Below are positions 29,639-37,295 of a stretch of DNA of 64,000 nucleotides, piece by piece; position 1 is the first letter of the stretch, and each line of letters begins with the position of its first letter. The stretch is from Demequina silvatica (GTDB lineage: Bacteria; Actinomycetota; Actinomycetes; Actinomycetales; Demequinaceae). The stretch lies in NCBI RefSeq assembly GCF_000971215.1, contig NZ_BBMA01000006.1, positions 62,001-126,000 of the forward strand, in the 5' to 3' direction. The position numbers were made by a program, and so were the translations under genes. A model generated the notes under the pieces. The model was not told the origin of the DNA, searched no databases, and saw only the letters and a list, made by a program, of their open reading frames with translations.

Positions 29639-30415
29639 ATGGCGCGCAATCGCTCGGGGGGACAGGGCTGGCTCGCCCGCGATCATCGCGGGATCACCGG
29701 CTGGGGGCTGCTGGTGGCCGCGTTGGTGGTCATCGGGATCGGCGGCGCGTACGCGTACGCCCAGGCGCAGCCGGCCCCCGCCGCGCAACCGGGCGCCACC
29801 GCCTCCCCGGTCCCGAGCTTCAGCGCGCCGTCGCACGTGACGCCCATCGCGCTGTTCATCGGCGACTCGTACACGGCGGGCGTGGGCGCGACCGAGGAGA
29901 GCGACCGATGGAGCTCGATCGTGTCGCGCGAGCTGGGCTGGCGCGAGGTCAACTACGGCCGCTCCGGCACCGGCTACGCGGCCACCGCGGGCCTCACCGG
30001 CTGCGGTCGCACGTTCTGCGGCGACTACCGTGCGTCCATCTCGGAGGCGGTGGGCGACCAGGTGAGGCCGGACATCGTGGTGATCTCGGGCGGCTACAAC
30101 GACGGCTCCCGCTGGAACGACAACGTCGACCAGACCATCGCCGCGATCGACGCGACCTACCTGGCGGCCCGGCAGGCGTACCCGGAGGCGGAGATCATCG
30201 CGATCGGCCCGCCTTGGCTCGACATCGAGGCCGAGTGGAAGACCGAGTTCGACCTCGCCGTCTCCGCCGCATCCGGCGTGGTCGACGGCACCTTCATCTC
30301 CCTCACCCGCCCGCCCGTGCTCGACGACCCGGCCATGGCGCTCGGCGACGGCGCGCACGTCAACGACCTGGGCCACCAGGCGATCGCCGACTGGGTGGTG
30401 GATCAACTGTCGTAG
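29639..30415 (+). CDS. Membrane-anchored SGNH hydrolase
   Basis: A 258-residue protein with one N-terminal membrane helix (GLLVAALVVIGIGGAYAYA, residues 23-41), a Pro/Ala linker and an extracytoplasmic SGNH/GDSL domain. Block I is IALFIGDSYTAG with Ser77, the Gly block is VNYGRSGTGY, the Asn block is ISGGYND and the C-terminal Asp-His pair lies in HVNDLGHQAI. The catalytic set is complete. Close relatives lie at 33503 and 34273, and an acyltransferase-3 protein at 31890; together they suggest glycan O-acetyl transfer. The stop codon overlaps an exact 11-mer copy. Two tandem TGGACAAACC units precede the gene. Confidence 0.85.
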   Translation: MARNRSGGQGWLARDHRGITGWGLLVAALVVIGIGGAYAYAQAQPAPAAQPGATASPVPSFSAPSHVTPIALFIGDSYTAGVGATEESDRWSSIVSRELGWREVNYGRSGTGYAATAGLTGCGRTFCGDYRASISEAVGDQVRPDIVVISGGYNDGSRWNDNVDQTIAAIDATYLAARQAYPEAEIIAIGPPWLDIEAEWKTEFDLAVSAASGVVDGTFISLTRPPVLDDPAMALGDGAHVNDLGHQAIADWVVDQLS

Positions 30416-30484
30416 GGACGATGCGGCGGCCGGGTCTCCCGGCACCGCGCCTCGCGCGCGCGCACGACCTCTAGGCTGAGCGCC

Positions 30485-31681
30485 ATGGATGACGACGGCA
30501 TCGAGACCGACGCGCTCGCCGCTGACCAGGGGCCCGGCCCCGGCGCGCCGATCCCCGCGAGCGCAGCGTGGCGCGAGGGCGACCACCCGGGCCGGCGCAT
30601 CTTCTTCGCGCTGGGCGACCTGCCGCTCGAGGCCGACCCGCTCGGGGTCCTCCCCCAGACGGTCCTCGCCTACGAGACCTGGGGAACCCTCAACAAGGCG
30701 AAGGACAACGCCGTCTACGTCGCGCACGCGCTCACGGGCGACAGCCACGTGTTCGGCCCGGCGGAGCCCGGGCACCACACGGGCGGCTGGTGGAACGCGA
30801 TGGTCGGGCCGGGCAAGCCGATCGACCCGGAGCGCCACTTCATCGTGTCCGCGAACGTGGTGGGCGGCTGTCAGGGGTCCACGGGGCCCGCGTCGGCGCA
30901 CCCCGAGGACGGGCGGCCGTGGGGCTCGCGCTTCCCCTACGTCACCATGCGGGACATGGCGCGCGCCGAGATCGCGCTCATGGACCACCTCGAGATCGAC
31001 CGCTGGCGGCTCATGACCGGCCCGTCGATGGGCGGCATGCGCGCGCTCGAGTGGATCGCGATGGCGCCGGAGCGCGTGGGCGCGATCGCCCCGGTGGGCT
31101 CGACGGGCGCGACCACCGCGGACCAGATCGCGTGGTCGACGGCACAGCTCGCCGCCATCCAGGCGGACCCGAAGTTCCGCGGCGGCGACTACTACGACGC
31201 CGCCGACGGCGATGGCCCGCACGTGGGCATGGGCATCGCGCGCATGATCGCGCACACCACGTATAGGAGCGCGGGCGAGCTCAACGAGCGCTTCAACCGC
31301 TCCTACCAGGGCGATTCCGACCCGCTGGGCAAGGGTGGCCTGTTCGCGGTCCAGTCCTACCTCGAGCACCACGCGCGCAAGCTCGCCCGCCGCTTCGACG
31401 CCAACACCTACGTGCGGCTCGCGCAGGCGATCCAGTCGCACGACGTGGGCCGCGACCGCGGCGGCGTCGAGACCGCGCTGGCCCGCTACACGGACCCGGC
31501 TCTGGTGATCGCGATCGACTCGGACCGCCTGTACCCGATGGCGAACTCGCAGCGCCTCGACGCGGCGCTGTCCGGCTCCAACGGCATCAAGGTGGTCCAC
31601 TCCCCCGTAGGCCACGACGGCTTCCTGGTCGAGGCCGCCCAGATGATCGCCTTCATGGACGAGTTCGAGAAGTCCCTCTAG
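30485..31681 (+). CDS. metX: Homoserine O-acetyltransferase, first paralogue
   Basis: A 398-residue alpha/beta-hydrolase-fold enzyme activating homoserine for methionine synthesis. It shows LAYETWGTLN, ALTGDSHVFGP, nucleophile Ser181 in TGPSMGGMRALEW, ARRFDANTYVRL, catalytic Asp in AIDSDRLYPM and His in GHDGFLVEA. Both triad residues and the family length are intact. Unlike the second copy at 38645 it stands alone, following an SGNH gene by 69 bp. Acetyl rather than succinyl specificity is assumed from actinobacterial MetX; the sequence was not tested for the discriminating residue. Confidence 0.93.
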   Translation: MDDDGIETDALAADQGPGPGAPIPASAAWREGDHPGRRIFFALGDLPLEADPLGVLPQTVLAYETWGTLNKAKDNAVYVAHALTGDSHVFGPAEPGHHTGGWWNAMVGPGKPIDPERHFIVSANVVGGCQGSTGPASAHPEDGRPWGSRFPYVTMRDMARAEIALMDHLEIDRWRLMTGPSMGGMRALEWIAMAPERVGAIAPVGSTGATTADQIAWSTAQLAAIQADPKFRGGDYYDAADGDGPHVGMGIARMIAHTTYRSAGELNERFNRSYQGDSDPLGKGGLFAVQSYLEHHARKLARRFDANTYVRLAQAIQSHDVGRDRGGVETALARYTDPALVIAIDSDRLYPMANSQRLDAALSGSNGIKVVHSPVGHDGFLVEAAQMIAFMDEFEKSL

Positions 31682-31689
31682 CCGCTACC

Positions 31690-31797
31690 GAGCACCTGTC
31701 CACGCGCCTGAGGCGCTCCCCCACCAGAATCGCGGGTTTCCGGCCCCAAAGGGCGCGCAGGGACGATGCAGCGGTCGCCTCGCGTGGAGGAGTGTCC
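31690..31797. repeat. Family-2 palindromic intergenic element, copy D
   Basis: Left arm GAGCACCTGTCCACGC, internal TGAGGCGCTCCCCCACCAG as in copy A, right arm GCGTGGAGGAGTGTCC. A one-mismatch 11-mer sits inside at 31760, the only case where the two repeat systems overlap. The rest of the gap to 31889 holds the promoter of the acyltransferase gene, with CAAATGTCC at 31806. Confidence 0.7.
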
Positions 31798-31889
31798 GCC
31801 CTACCCAAATGTCCAGTTTTGCGTGACATGTCCCCCACGCCGGGTCTACGGTTCTGAAAGGACCGCGACACGGCTGGAGGGGGCGTGCC

Positions 31890-32906
31890 ATGGGGGGACG
31901 GGATAAGGTCGTCGATTCGCTGCGGGGGATCGCGTGCATCCTGCTGGTGACGTTGCACGTCGCGCAGAACAGGTTCGGCGAGGCCGACTGGCTCGAGTGG
32001 TACGGCGACACCTTCATCTACATCCGGATGCCGCTGTTCGCGTTCCTCTCGGGCGTGGTCTACGCGTGGCGCCCGCTCACCAGCACCGCCGCGTACGGCA
32101 CCTACATGGGCAAGAAGGTCCGCCGGCTGCTGATCCCGTACGTGATCTTCGTGCCGCTGATCGGGCTCGCGCAGGTCGCGCTCGACTTCGGCACCCCGCC
32201 GCCGGACGCCATCTACGACTGGTTCCTCTACTCGCTCCCGCCGTACTGGTTCCTGCTCGCGACGTTCTGGGTCTACGCGGTGGTCGCGCTCGCCGACTCC
32301 TACAAGCTCCTCGACACCAAGCTCAAGGTCGGCATCCTGTTCGGGGCGCTGCTCGCGGTGAACCTCATCTTCAACATGCAGGACGCGTCCGGCTTCCTGC
32401 AGTTCAGCAGCGCCGTCTACCTGGGCCTCTTCTTTGTCGCGGGCCTCGCGGCCACGCGCTTCGGCTGGAAGAACATCGGGCTCACCGGCGCGTGGATCAC
32501 CGCAGGGCTCACCGTCGCGCTGTTCGTGTACACGCAGTTCGCGGTGCTCGGCATCTGGGAGGCCGCGGAGAACCAGCGTCAGGACCCGTTCGGGATCCTG
32601 CTGGGCATCACGTTCCCGCTGGCGTTCATCGCGTTCGGCTTCAAGAACAGCTTCCTCGCGTGGGTGGGCGGATACTCGTACGGCATCTTCCTCCTGCACC
32701 CGTTCGCCGTGGTGGTGACGGCCGGCGCGCTGCAGGTCGTCGGGTTCGAGCCGCTCATCCCGTCGCTCATCCTCATGACCATCGCGGGCCTGTTCGGCTC
32801 GATCCTGGGCGTGATCGTGCTCCGCAAGGTCGCCGTCGGGCGCATCATGCTGGGCGAGCGCGGGCGCAAGCCGGTCGTCCCGGCCAAGGTTCCCGAGGCG
32901 GCATAG
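31890..32906 (+). CDS. Acyltransferase-3 (OafA/YrhL-like) membrane protein
   Basis: A 338-residue integral membrane protein with about ten hydrophobic helices and no soluble domain. The family signature is at the start: VDSLRGIACILLVTLHVAQN, with Arg12 and His23 that are essential in relatives. These proteins move acyl groups, usually acetyl, across or onto cell-surface glycans and often work with an SGNH domain, either fused or separate. Three anchored SGNH proteins encoded within 3 kb make a split pair likely. The acceptor could be the polysaccharide made by the island beyond 44 kb, or a wall polymer. Confidence 0.88.
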   Translation: MGGRDKVVDSLRGIACILLVTLHVAQNRFGEADWLEWYGDTFIYIRMPLFAFLSGVVYAWRPLTSTAAYGTYMGKKVRRLLIPYVIFVPLIGLAQVALDFGTPPPDAIYDWFLYSLPPYWFLLATFWVYAVVALADSYKLLDTKLKVGILFGALLAVNLIFNMQDASGFLQFSSAVYLGLFFVAGLAATRFGWKNIGLTGAWITAGLTVALFVYTQFAVLGIWEAAENQRQDPFGILLGITFPLAFIAFGFKNSFLAWVGGYSYGIFLLHPFAVVVTAGALQVVGFEPLIPSLILMTIAGLFGSILGVIVLRKVAVGRIMLGERGRKPVVPAKVPEAA

Positions 32907-32913
32907 TTCAGAA

Positions 32914-32970
32914 GGGACGATGCGCGGGTTCAGTCCCGCGCGCGCGTCGCCAGACCGCGCCGCCCGAGAC
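32914..32970. repeat. Family-1 element, right half only
   Basis: It begins with the exact 11-mer and continues GGTTCAGTCCCGCGCGCG and CGCCAGACCGCGCCG. The left arm (TTCGCT-CGCACGG) is missing, so this is a truncated or decayed copy just after the acyltransferase stop. Confidence 0.5.
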
Positions 32971-33047
32971 ACCACTGTGCCGATGCCTCCAACGTCCAGG
33001 CTGCGGAGAGCCCCGACTCGCGCACGCCCAGTGGATACGATGTCGAA

Positions 33048-33368
33048 ATGGCTGAACTCGCACCTGCAGTAACGGTCGACTTCTCCGCCAATGCTGCTTA
33101 CCTCACGCTCACCAACAATGCCGTCGAAGAGACGCGCGAGCTGACGGACTCCGTGCTCGTCGATCTCGACGAATTCTCAGTCGTGGTCGGAGTCGAGGTG
33201 CTTAACCTCGCTGCGCCATTGCCGGTCGCCACGCTTGTTCGGGACTTCCACGTGCCCGAAGCCGCGCTCGAACTTCTCAGCCCCATGCGCGCCACGGTCC
33301 TGCAGGTAAGCGGGACCGAGACCGAGAACGGTCAGGCGACGAGCTCTCAGGCTTTCCAGACCATCTAG
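33048..33368 (+). CDS. DUF2283 protein
   Basis: A 106-residue protein whose first 60 residues fit DUF2283 (VTVDFSANAAYLTLTNNAVE, then LTDSVLVDLDEFSVVVGVEV), a small beta-rich domain often found alone or beside toxin genes. The remaining 45 residues are not recognised. No partner gene is adjacent: family-1 repeat copies lie on both sides. Base composition is lower in G+C than the neighbours. The function is unknown. Confidence 0.7.
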   Translation: MAELAPAVTVDFSANAAYLTLTNNAVEETRELTDSVLVDLDEFSVVVGVEVLNLAAPLPVATLVRDFHVPEAALELLSPMRATVLQVSGTETENGQATSSQAFQTI

Positions 33369-33400
33369 CGCCACGTCGCCCCCAGGCTCACGCACCCCCA

Positions 33401-33498
33401 AGTTCGCTCCGCACGGTTTCAGTTCCGCCACGCCGCCGCAGGGGGACGATGCGCCGGTTCAGTCCCGCGCGTCGCCCGCCAGACCGTGCGACGCGAAG
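33401..33498. repeat. Family-1 palindromic intergenic element (DUF2283-SGNH)
   Basis: Left end AGTTCGCTCCGCACGGTTTC, exact 11-mer at 33443, right end AGACCGTGCGACGCGAAG, so here the outer bases TTCGC also pair with GCGAA. It ends four bases before the stop of the convergent SGNH gene and may act as terminator for both neighbours. Confidence 0.78.
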
Positions 33499-33502
33499 AG
33501 AA

Positions 33503-34276
33503 CTAGCCGAGCTGCTCGATCACCCTTTCCGCGATCGCGGCGTGCCCCTCGTCGTTGACGTGCTGCCCGTCGCCCGCGTCGAAGCTCTCATCGAGCACGC
33601 GCGGCTCGAGCAGCGAGATGTACTCGGCCCCGACCGCCTCGGCCCCCTCACGCACCGCGTCGTTGAAGTCCCGCTGCCAGGACTCCTCCGAGAACGGCCA
33701 CGAGGGACCGATCGCCACGATCCTCGCGTCGGGGAACCGCGCGGCAGCCTCCTCGAACGTCGCGTCGATCGCCTCCCGCACCGCCGCCGCGTCCGCACCC
33801 CACGCGTCCGTGTCGCTCTGCCCGCCGGCGATCACCACCACGTCCGGCTCCACCCCATCGCGCGCCGCCGTAGCGATCATGTCGGCATACGGCGGGCAGT
33901 CGTCCAGACCGCAGCTGTTGAACGTCCCGGCGGTCGCGTAGCCCGTCCCGCCGCGGCCGTAGTTGGCCTCCTCCCAGCCCTCCTCGACCGCGACCAGCGA
34001 CGTCCAGCGCTTGGACTGCGGCGCCGCGCCCACCCCCACCGTGTACGAGTCCCCGATGAACAGCGCCACCGCCCCCGACGCGGTCGGCGAGGGCGAGCCG
34101 GCGCCCACGGCCGTGAGGTCCTCGGTGGCGTCGGCGCGGGAGGCGACCGGCGCATCGTCCCCCCGACCGCCCAGGGCGACCGCCAGGACACCCGCCACCG
34201 CGAGCACCACCAGCAGCCCGCCCCACACCGGCAGCCCCGCGAACTCGCGCGTGAAGAACGCGCCCACACGGCTCAC
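33503..34276 (-). CDS. Membrane-anchored SGNH hydrolase (tandem copy 2)
   Basis: A 257-residue protein: one N-terminal helix (LPVWGGLLVVLAVAGVLAVA), a linker carrying an 11-mer-encoded RGDDAP, and an SGNH domain with VALFIGDSYTVGVGA, ANYGRGGTGY, IAGGQSD and HVNDEGHAAIAER. In the Asn block, GGQSD replaces the GGxND seen in the other two copies, so the Asn of block III is Ser here, which may reduce activity. The GTG start overlaps the stop of the next copy by four bases, showing cotranslation of the tandem pair. Confidence 0.83.
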   Translation of the reverse strand: MSRVGAFFTREFAGLPVWGGLLVVLAVAGVLAVALGGRGDDAPVASRADATEDLTAVGAGSPSPTASGAVALFIGDSYTVGVGAAPQSKRWTSLVAVEEGWEEANYGRGGTGYATAGTFNSCGLDDCPPYADMIATAARDGVEPDVVVIAGGQSDTDAWGADAAAVREAIDATFEEAAARFPDARIVAIGPSWPFSEESWQRDFNDAVREGAEAVGAEYISLLEPRVLDESFDAGDGQHVNDEGHAAIAERVIEQLG

Positions 34277-35025
34277 TGCAACCCCTCGAGCACGCGCTTG
34301 GCGATGAGGCGGTGGCCCTCGTCGTTCACGTGGACGCCGTCGCCCGCGTCGTAGAGGCGGAACTTGACGGCCTTGGGGGCGAGCAGGGAGATGAACTCGG
34401 CGCCCACGGGCTCCGCTGCGGCCGCCACCGCCGCGTCGAAGTCGAACTTCCAGCCGCGCGGCGCGCCCGGCAGGTGCGGGCCGACCGCGATGATCCGCGC
34501 CTGGGGGAACGTCGCGCGCGCGATCCGGTAGGTCTCGTCGATGTCGAGGGTGACGGCGTCGGGGTCATCCCACCAGAGAACCGTGTCGTTCTGGCCACCG
34601 GAGATCACCACCACGTCGGGCTCGACGCCGTCCGCGGCGGCCGCCTCGACGGTGCCGGCGAAGGTGTCGCAGAACTCCTCGGCGCAGCCCTCGACGCCCG
34701 AGGTCGCGGAGTAGCCCGTGCCGCCGAGCCCGTAGTTGATCTCCTCCCAGCCCTGCTCCTTCGCGACCAGGGTGGTCCAACGCTTCGCGTCGGAGGACGC
34801 GCCGGTGCCCACCGTGTACGAGTCCCCGATGAACAGCGCCTCCACCGCCGTGTCCGCGGGGCTCGCCGCCGCCGAGGCCGCCGCGCGCGAGCTCGCCGCC
34901 GAATTCACCATCCACAACGCGCCCACCGCGACCAGCACCATGGCCATCGCGAGCGCGCCCCACACGGGCAGCCCGCCCCACGTGCGCGTGAGCCAGGACT
35001 CGCGGTGTGCGGCTCGTCCGGCCAT
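34273..35025 (-). CDS. Membrane-anchored SGNH hydrolase (tandem copy 3)
   Basis: A 250-residue protein with one helix (LPVWGALAMAMVLVAVGALW) and an SGNH domain: EALFIGDSYTVGTGA, INYGLGGTGYSA, ISGGQND and HVNDEGHRLIAKR. All four blocks are intact. The GLPVWG stretch before the helix is shared with the downstream copy, showing recent duplication. The promoter should lie in 35026-35178, where CAAATGTCC occurs at 35075, a string also found before the acyltransferase gene. Confidence 0.85.
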   Translation of the reverse strand: MAGRAAHRESWLTRTWGGLPVWGALAMAMVLVAVGALWMVNSAASSRAAASAAASPADTAVEALFIGDSYTVGTGASSDAKRWTTLVAKEQGWEEINYGLGGTGYSATSGVEGCAEEFCDTFAGTVEAAAADGVEPDVVVISGGQNDTVLWWDDPDAVTLDIDETYRIARATFPQARIIAVGPHLPGAPRGWKFDFDAAVAAAAEPVGAEFISLLAPKAVKFRLYDAGDGVHVNDEGHRLIAKRVLEGLQ

Positions 35026-35177
35026 GGCGTCCCCCTCGCCCCCGCCGCCAGCCTACAAAGCGGGTGGGCCCGTGCAAATGTCCGATTCGTGACAATCGTC
35101 GCCGGGGTGGGTGTTCAGGGGTGCGTGCGACACGCCGCGGGGGTGCGCGACGCACGGTTCGTGCGGAGTGGGGCCCC

Positions 35178-35270
35178 GAGCTCGCTGCGCACGGTCCGCG
35201 CCGCGACACGCCGCGGCAGCGGGACGATGCGCGGGTTCAGCCCCGTCCCCGAGTTCGCTGCGCACGGGTT
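35178..35270. repeat. Family-1 element, rearranged copy
   Basis: Left end GAGCTCGCTGCGCACGGTC, exact 11-mer at 35221, then a second left end GAGTTCGCTGCGCACGGGTT from about 35250 in place of the right arm. The 340-bp gap 35026-35365 contains no gene; it is filled by this element, a partial CGCACGGTTCGTGCG at about 35152, and the palindrome at 35307. Confidence 0.55.
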
Positions 35271-35306
35271 GAGATCCGCCACCCCGCCACCAAGGCGACT
35301 CAGCAA

Positions 35307-35360
35307 GCACCAAGAACGAAGCCCTGAACCGGCGCCGGTTCAGGGCTTCGTTCTTGGTGC
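35307..35360. terminator. Perfect 54-bp palindrome after the secreted-protein gene
   Basis: Two 27-base arms are exactly complementary without a spacer (GCACCAAGAACGAAGCCCTG at the left edge, its complement at the right, GGCGCC at the centre). It begins five bases after the stop of the minus-strand gene at 35366, so a terminator for that gene is the plain reading. The length and perfection exceed what a terminator needs. Confidence 0.65.
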
Positions 35361-35365
35361 GCTGA

Positions 35366-36163
35366 TCAGGCGACTGCGCCGACGATGTACGTGCTGCCGT
35401 TGTACTCGCACGCCTCGCCGTAAAAGGCTTTGTACCTCGCATTCGGGGCCCACATCTTCTCGCACGGAGGGAACTCGGCCTTGCCTGCCCATGCGAAGCG
35501 CCACACGGATGTCGGTGACTTGTAGTACAGCGCCGTGGACGAGCCGCTGTACGCGCCGAGAGCCATGATGCGCAGGTCACGTGACGCGTACCCCTGGTAG
35601 GAGCTCGCGCGGGTGGTCGAATCAAGGATCCACTCTCTTGCGTACAACATGCCTCGCTGCTCGTGCATCTTCTGCAGCAGTGGCTTCACACCCTTGATGA
35701 CCGATGTCGCACGCTTCGCCGTGGCGCACGCGATAGGCAAAGGGGCATTGATGCCACACACGAGCCCGTTGCCCTTGTACAGCGAAGTCTCTCTGGCGCC
35801 GACCTTGGTCACAATCCTGGTCAGGCCTCGCGCGCGCAGCTTCTTGTCGAGCGTAGAGACGTAAACGCTATTCGCCTTCGTCGACAGCGAGCCGCCCCAG
35901 CCCTCGCTTGTCACCGCGTATCCGGGCACCTGAACGTAAGACTGCATCGTCGGGACCTTGGCGGCGACGCTTCCCCTCTGGAGCACCAGTGGCAGCGTCT
36001 CACCGGTGACGCGCTTCACTTCCGCTGCTGCGGCTTTCGCGACGGACATCACGAAAGTGTCCGGATCCGGTGTCGCTGCACTCGCTGGTGCGACAGCCGC
36101 GATCGTCGCGGTAGCCATCAAAGTGGCGACGGCCACGTGTCGCCACATCGTCTTCGATTGCAT
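35366..36163 (-). CDS. Secreted protein of unknown function
   Basis: A 265-residue protein with a clear signal peptide (VAVATLMATATIAAVAPASA, cleavage near ASA-AT). The mature part has cysteines in VCGINAPLPIACATAK and PPCEKMWAPNARYKAFYGEAC, probably two disulfides, and is rich in Tyr, Ser and Lys. No domain is recognised. G+C content is visibly lower than in the housekeeping genes. GGGGGATC precedes the ATG. It is followed by the perfect palindrome and isolated from other genes, so it may be a recent acquisition. Confidence 0.65.
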   Translation of the reverse strand: MQSKTMWRHVAVATLMATATIAAVAPASAATPDPDTFVMSVAKAAAAEVKRVTGETLPLVLQRGSVAAKVPTMQSYVQVPGYAVTSEGWGGSLSTKANSVYVSTLDKKLRARGLTRIVTKVGARETSLYKGNGLVCGINAPLPIACATAKRATSVIKGVKPLLQKMHEQRGMLYAREWILDSTTRASSYQGYASRDLRIMALGAYSGSSTALYYKSPTSVWRFAWAGKAEFPPCEKMWAPNARYKAFYGEACEYNGSTYIVGAVA

Positions 36164-36324
36164 TGATCCCCCAGCAGATTTCGCTACCGCGAATGACTCG
36201 TTGTCCAGGCCTTACCTGGCTGATCGTCAGCGTAGCGAGATGCCCCTGCCGGCACTAGCACATCACTCGCCTGTTGCGCATGAGAGTCGCTCTCGGTGCG
36301 CGAGCTTCAACGACGGCGTCGCTT

Positions 36325-36352
36325 GCGCTCCAGTAAGCGCCGCTCACTCCCC
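36325..36352. repeat. Short repeat shared with 17744-17772
   Basis: GCGCTCCAGTAAGCGCCGCT and the following CACTCCCC match GCGCTCCAGTGAGCGTCGCT at 17744 with a few changes. It lies 16 bp after the lipoprotein gene's stop on the minus strand. Confidence 0.4.
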
Positions 36353-36367
36353 GTCGCCCGCCGCGGG

Positions 36368-36844
36368 TCAATCGAAACCGCGGATGTCCGGTACCGCCTC
36401 CCCCGTGAACGCGTCGATGATGGTCCGATCACCGACCGGAGCGTCAAGCTCTACGGTCGTAATTCTCGCGCACATGAGCTCGGGCCCCTCGAGCACCTCG
36501 GTGCTGATGAGCGTCAACGTGATCGTCGTCGCGGTTTCGACGGCGGTGAGCACGGGGTCTCCTTGGCATGCGACCGTCGTCATCACAGAATCGGCGCGCG
36601 GCTCGGCGGCGCCGTCGTCGCCCGCCAAGTTCCACCCACGCTCCACGCCGCGAATCTCAACCGGGCCGCGGACCGTGACACCGGCATCCGAGGTGTGGGT
36701 CACGTACGGCATCGACGAGGGTGCCGCCGCCGGCGCGCTGGTCGACGCCGGTCCGACCCACGCGGTCGGCGCGCACCCCGCGAGCGCGGCGGCGGCGACG
36801 CACGCGGCACCACCCACAGCCACTCGACCAAGACCAGCAAGCAT
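36368..36844 (-). CDS. Putative lipoprotein
   Basis: A 158-residue protein with a lipoprotein signal: a hydrophobic stretch GGAACVAAAALAGC with lipobox ALAGC, so Cys is the expected lipid-modified residue near position 24. The mature part (VTHTSDAGVTVRGPVEIRGV, ITLTLISTEVLEGPELMCAR) is probably all-beta. No family is recognised. An adjacent GTG at 36847 is an equally possible start. It is bordered upstream by a family-1 element. Confidence 0.6.
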   Translation of the reverse strand: MLAGLGRVAVGGAACVAAAALAGCAPTAWVGPASTSAPAAAPSSMPYVTHTSDAGVTVRGPVEIRGVERGWNLAGDDGAAEPRADSVMTTVACQGDPVLTAVETATTITLTLISTEVLEGPELMCARITTVELDAPVGDRTIIDAFTGEAVPDIRGFD

Positions 36845-36916
36845 CACATCCGCCCCCAGATGACCCGACCGCCGCGCGCCCGCGACCGCGAGCGCCTGCT
36901 GCGGACATTAGCAGGC

Positions 36917-37016
36917 AGTTCGCTGCGCACGGTCCGCGCCGCGACACGCCGCCCAGAAGGGACGATGCGCGGGCCGGGCCCCGCGCGTCGCCCACCAGAC
37001 CGTGCGGAACGGATTG
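36917..37016. repeat. Family-1 palindromic intergenic element (lipoprotein-metY)
   Basis: Left end AGTTCGCTGCGCACGGTCC, centre CGACACGCCGC with exact 11-mer at 36959, right end GACCGTGCGGAACGGATTG. It is the most complete copy together with those at 6999 and 13161. Confidence 0.78.
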
Positions 37017-37115
37017 GAGGGTGGGGTTGCGCTCCTCCCCCACCTCGCCCTAGGGTCACACCCATGTTCCGTCGAATGTGTCGCTGACCAGCGCACGTTC
37101 GGCGTGCCTCCACAC

Positions 37116-37250
37116 GGGGGCAGCCTGCGAGTGAGGCCCTAGGAGCCCCCGCAGCACACACCGCGCGTGTCGCACCGCATCCCTGAGGGTTGCGGGCGGT
37201 CGGCGCGCTTGCACGCCCGGCGGCCGGTGCCACCTGACTCCGGGATGCGG
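37116..37250 (+). promoter_or_regulatory. Structured leader candidate before metY-metX
   Basis: The 279 bp before metY hold no gene. A hairpin CGGGGGC/GCCCCCG begins near 37116, and a second domain is closed by an exact 9-bp stem CCGCATCCC (37175-37183) with GGGATGCGG (37242-37250), 45 bp before the start codon. Methionine genes are often under SAM riboswitches, but the conserved cores of the SAM classes known to me were not found, so only a structured leader is claimed. Confidence 0.3.
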
Positions 37251-37295
37251 ATCCGAGTCCAACCCAGACAAAGATCCAGACACCCAGGAGCCATC

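Noticed and set aside
37170-37260. SAM riboswitch before metY
   Set aside because: The conserved cores of SAM-I, SAM-IV and related classes were not found on the plus strand; only a closing stem and generic hairpins are visible.
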